64,000 nucleotides of DNA, taken from Erwinia sp. SLM-02 (GTDB taxonomy: Bacteria > Pseudomonadota > Gammaproteobacteria > Enterobacterales > Enterobacteriaceae). Location of the stretch: the NCBI RefSeq assembly GCF_037450285.1, contig NZ_JAQISN010000001.1, forward strand, positions 62,001-126,000, read 5' to 3'. This document shows, piece after piece, positions 61,047 to 64,000 of the stretch. A model generated the notes under the pieces. The model saw nothing but the letters and a program-made list of their open reading frames with translations. It did no database searches and was not told the origin of the DNA. How positions within the stretch are numbered: the first letter of the stretch is position 1; every line of letters begins with the position of its first letter. The position numbers were made by a program, and so were the translations under genes.

Positions 61047-61145
61047 ATTCACTCCTGTAAAAGTAAGTTGGAAGAAGGTGACAAGATGCGTGCAGTATAC
61101 GGTTTACATCCTGCCGCGAGCCAGCGTAATACGCCGATTACTCAG

Positions 61146-61160
61146 ATAGGTTACACCTAT
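61146..61160. promoter_or_regulatory. OxyR-type half-operator upstream of the peroxiredoxin gene
   Basis: ATAGGTTACACCTAT matches the OxyR element ATAGnTnnnAnCTAT at every defined position and is a near-perfect palindrome. A second element at the expected spacing is weak on both sides, so binding would rest mainly on this half. Confidence 0.55.
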
Positions 61161-61243
61161 CAAAAAAAGGGTAATGCTAAAACAGTATCATACAATAACC
61201 TTTTTATTGAAAAGGGCAACCGGTAAGTCATTTATGGATTATT

Positions 61244-61825
61244 TCACAATGCCTGGCGGATAGCACGATCCATCATCTGCGGATACAGCTGCCAGAAAAG
61301 GTCTTCAAGTTGTTGATAATTTTCTTCAAAATCGTAATAGCTTTCGCTCAGCGCCGCCAGGCGTGGGCGGCGGCTGGCCATCCCCCGCAGCACATTTTGT
61401 AGATAGGGCGCGGCGGCATAACGTTCCATCCAGCGGTCACGCCATAAGTAATGGTTAAGTGTCTGGAACCCTTCTGGCGTACCCGCCAGTTGCGGCTCGA
61501 TCACACTTTTAACCTGAGCCAAAAAAGCTGGCAGGGAAATTTCCGGCACCAGTTCAGACCAGTGGCGTGACAGGAAATGATCCCAGATTACGTCCAGCGT
61601 AATCGGTGCTACGCGCTTCGTTTCGGCGCGAAAAAGCTGGCGAGCCGCACGGACTTCGGGCAGCGAGTCGGTCAGTGCATCGATTCGTCGGTGCAGGGCA
61701 ATGCCTTCGGCAATATCCGCGGGAAACTGCTGCTGCGGATTACCGCGGATGTAATCGGCCATGAAGTTACCCAGCAGTGAGCTGTTGGCGAGCGTGGCAA
61801 GATGAAGGTGAGCAAGATAGTTCAT
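61244..61825 (-). CDS. acpH: Acyl carrier protein phosphodiesterase
   Basis: A 193-residue protein, the exact length of E. coli AcpH. It starts MNYLAHLHLATLANSSLLGNF and has the HD-like metal-binding residues in FMADYIRG, EGIALHRRIDALTD and DVIWDHFLSRHW. It removes the 4'-phosphopantetheine group from acyl carrier protein. The ATG at 61825 is chosen over one six codons upstream because it gives the family length. It is divergent from queA, as in E. coli. Confidence 0.95.
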   Translation of the reverse strand: MNYLAHLHLATLANSSLLGNFMADYIRGNPQQQFPADIAEGIALHRRIDALTDSLPEVRAARQLFRAETKRVAPITLDVIWDHFLSRHWSELVPEISLPAFLAQVKSVIEPQLAGTPEGFQTLNHYLWRDRWMERYAAAPYLQNVLRGMASRRPRLAALSESYYDFEENYQQLEDLFWQLYPQMMDRAIRQAL

Positions 61826-61950
61826 GCGGCTACTATATCTCATTTTTACGAACCGCTACGCAACGGCGGCAGGAAAGATCAAGGGCAGGTTTAGAAGTTG
61901 CCGTTTTTCAGCTAGAATATGCGCCCTGATTTCCCTGAATGTGAATGACC

Positions 61951-63024
61951 ATGCGCGTTGCCGATTTTTCTTTTGAGTTACCCGAATCTTTGATTGCCCA
62001 CTATCCGCAGGCCCAGCGCAGCGGGTGCCGCCTGCTGTCGCTGAACGGTGAGGATGGCGCGCTGACGCACGGGGTGTTCACCGACCTGCTGGGTAAACTT
62101 AATCCCGGTGACCTGCTGGTGTTCAACAATACGCGGGTGATCCCGGCACGTATTTTTGGCCGCAAGGCCAGCGGCGGAAAAATCGAAGTACTGATTGAGC
62201 GCATGCTGGATGACAAACGCGTGCTGGCCCACGTGCGTTCGTCCAAGTCACCGAAACCGGGCAGCGCGCTGCTGCTGGGCGAAGATGAAAGCGTTCAGGC
62301 AACCATGACCGCACGTCATGACACACTGTTTGAAATTGAATTTAATGATTCGCGCGCGGTGTTGGATATTCTGAACGACATCGGCCACATGCCGCTGCCG
62401 CCCTATATCGATCGTCCGGACGAGGACGTGGATCGCGAGCTTTATCAGACGGTTTACAGCCAGAAACCGGGTGCCGTCGCGGCACCGACCGCGGGCCTGC
62501 ATTTTGACGAACCCCTGCTGGCCGCGCTGCGCGAGAAGGGCGTGGAAACCGCATTCGTTACCCTGCACGTTGGCGCAGGAACATTCCAGCCGGTGCGGGT
62601 AGACAGCATTGAAGACCACATTATGCACGCCGAATATGCGGAAGTGCCGCAGGATGTGGTGGATGCGGTGCTGGCCTGTAAGGCGCGCGGCAACCGGGTG
62701 ATCGCCGTCGGTACCACCTCGGTACGATCGCTGGAAAGCGCGGCACAGGCCGCTGACGATGCACTGATTGCGCCATTCTTTGGCGATACCAAAATCTTCA
62801 TTTACCCGGGCTATCACTATCAGGTCATTGACGCGCTGGTAACGAATTTCCACCTGCCGGAGTCCACGCTGATTATGCTGGTCTCCGCCTTTGCCGGTTA
62901 TAAAAATACCATGCACGCCTATCAGCAGGCGGTGGCGCAGGAATACCGTTTCTTCAGCTACGGGGATGCCATGTTCATTACCCGAAATTCGCAGGCCTGC
63001 CACGAGATCCCGGGGCAGGGCTGA
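61951..63024 (+). CDS. queA: S-adenosylmethionine:tRNA ribosyltransferase-isomerase
   Basis: A 357-residue enzyme (E. coli 356) that transfers and isomerises the ribosyl group of SAM onto preQ1-modified tRNA to form epoxyqueuosine. Conserved blocks are FSFELPESLIAHYP, LLVFNNTRVIPAR, APTAGLHFDEPLL, VTLHVGAGTFQPV and TTSVRSLESAA. The second of two close ATGs (61951) matches the family start MRVADF. It is followed after 73 bp by tgt. Confidence 0.97.
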   Translation: MRVADFSFELPESLIAHYPQAQRSGCRLLSLNGEDGALTHGVFTDLLGKLNPGDLLVFNNTRVIPARIFGRKASGGKIEVLIERMLDDKRVLAHVRSSKSPKPGSALLLGEDESVQATMTARHDTLFEIEFNDSRAVLDILNDIGHMPLPPYIDRPDEDVDRELYQTVYSQKPGAVAAPTAGLHFDEPLLAALREKGVETAFVTLHVGAGTFQPVRVDSIEDHIMHAEYAEVPQDVVDAVLACKARGNRVIAVGTTSVRSLESAAQAADDALIAPFFGDTKIFIYPGYHYQVIDALVTNFHLPESTLIMLVSAFAGYKNTMHAYQQAVAQEYRFFSYGDAMFITRNSQACHEIPGQG

Positions 63025-63097
63025 TTTTTCCCGAGGGCAGCACCGGCTGTCCCTCTTATCACCATTAACATCGGACTGTTTCTCCGGTGGAGGCAAT

Positions 63098-64000
63098 GTG
63101 AAGTTTGAATTAGACACAACCGACGGCCGCGCCCGTCGCGGCCGCCTGGTCTTTGACCGTGGCGTGGTAGAAACCCCGGCCTTCATGCCGGTGGGCACCT
63201 ACGGCACCGTAAAAGGCATGACGCCGGAAGAAGTGCAGGATACCGGCGCGCAGATCATTCTGGGCAACACCTTCCATTTATGGCTGCGTCCCGGCCAGGA
63301 AATCATGAAGCTGCACGGCGACCTGCACGACTTTATGCAGTGGAAGGGGCCGATTCTGACTGACTCCGGCGGCTTCCAGGTCTTCAGCCTGGGGGATATT
63401 CGTAAGATCACCGAGAAGGGCGTGCATTTCCGTAACCCGATCAACGGCGATGCCATTTTCCTCGATCCTGAAAAATCGATGGAAATTCAGTACGATCTCG
63501 GTTCTGATATCGTGATGATTTTCGATGAGTGTACGCCATACCCGGCCGACTGGGATTATGCCAAGCGCTCCATGGAAATGTCCCTGCGCTGGGCGCAGCG
63601 CAGCCGCGATCGCTTTGATTCGCTTGGTAATAAAAACGCGCTGTTCGGCATCATTCAGGGTAGTGTTTACGAAGATTTACGCGATGTCTCGGTTAAAGGA
63701 CTGGTGGAGATCGGCTTTGATGGGTACGCTGTGGGCGGCCTGGCGGTCGGCGAGCCTAAAGACGATATGCACCGTATTCTGGAGCACGTTTGTCCGCAGC
63801 TTCCTGAAGATAAACCGCGCTACCTGATGGGCGTCGGTAAGCCGCAGGATCTGGTTGAAGGCGTTCGTCGTGGTATTGATATGTTCGACTGCGTGATGCC
63901 AACCCGCAATGCGCGTAACGGACATCTGTTCGTCACCGATGGTGTGGTGAAAATCCGTAACGCGAAGTATAAAGATGACACGTCTCCGCTTGATGCCGAG
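63098..64000 (+). CDS. tgt: tRNA-guanine transglycosylase, N-terminal 301 residues
   Basis: The frame is open from GTG 63098 to the end of the window, so the gene is cut (about 375 residues expected). It contains catalytic and preQ1-binding residues in LTDSGGFQVFSL (Asp in DSGGFQ), FDECTPYP, IQGSVYEDLR, GGLAVGEP and the nucleophile Asp region DMFDCVMPTRNARNG. It exchanges guanine-34 of tRNAs with GUN anticodons for preQ1, the step before QueA. GGTGGAGGC precedes the GTG start. Confidence 0.97.
   Translation, partial: MKFELDTTDGRARRGRLVFDRGVVETPAFMPVGTYGTVKGMTPEEVQDTGAQIILGNTFHLWLRPGQEIMKLHGDLHDFMQWKGPILTDSGGFQVFSLGDIRKITEKGVHFRNPINGDAIFLDPEKSMEIQYDLGSDIVMIFDECTPYPADWDYAKRSMEMSLRWAQRSRDRFDSLGNKNALFGIIQGSVYEDLRDVSVKGLVEIGFDGYAVGGLAVGEPKDDMHRILEHVCPQLPEDKPRYLMGVGKPQDLVEGVRRGIDMFDCVMPTRNARNGHLFVTDGVVKIRNAKYKDDTSPLDAE

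Overview
The window is chromosomal DNA of a member of the Enterobacterales, most likely an Erwinia/Pantoea-type genus (inference). The evidence is the Escherichia-like order iraP-psiF-proC-yaiI-aroL-yaiA-aroM-ppnP-rdgC-mak-sbcC-sbcD-phoB-phoR-brnQ-proY-acpH-queA-tgt over the right half, protein sequences close to but distinct from E. coli, moderately GC-rich coding DNA and compact operons. I see no rRNA, tRNA, insertion sequence or prophage.

Left part (1-17.6 kb): the end of a LysE/RhtB exporter, a family 2 glycosyltransferase, a tiny orphan type I-F CRISPR array (3 repeats, 2 spacers, no cas genes), and a galactitol/tagatose locus made of the divergent regulator gatR and gatZ-A-B-C-D-Y. Then come a shikimate dehydrogenase-like gene divergent from an SgrR-type regulator, a fluoride riboswitch with crcB, an Aae-like efflux operon (DUF1656-like/HlyD/FUSC) ending in its own AraC regulator, and several small stress or hypothetical genes.

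Middle (17.6-33.1 kb): a six-gene peptide-type ABC transporter operon with two paralogous binding proteins, one at each end; a CPBP protease; a 21-codon membrane peptide; an I78-inhibitor lipoprotein; a ScsD-like thioredoxin; a candidate sRNA; a YcgZ-like connector; marC; a cold-shock gene with a long leader; mdtG; and a solitary lacZ.

Right part (33.4-64 kb): the conserved backbone with lineage-specific changes. phoA is missing between iraP and psiF. An lpxO gene has lost a central in-frame segment that includes the catalytic HxD region. An IclR regulator sits between yaiA and aroM. An amino-alcohol (ethanolamine-type) permease, an APH-fold kinase and an AraC regulator replace araJ, followed by about 0.75 kb of repeat-rich non-coding DNA before sbcC. 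A PstS-like protein and a MetE-like methyltransferase with tandem MetJ boxes lie between phoR and brnQ. A LacI regulator and a 2-Cys peroxiredoxin with an OxyR-like site lie between proY and acpH. The window ends inside tgt.

Functionally the window combines sugar alcohol catabolism, peptide and amino acid uptake, shikimate pathway steps, phosphate signalling, DNA repair (SbcCD, RdgC), queuosine tRNA modification and several small regulatory proteins. The least explained items are the orphan CRISPR array, two structured intergenic regions that look like sRNA genes, the internally deleted lpxO, the very small membrane peptide and the inverted-repeat element near 46.2-46.9 kb.
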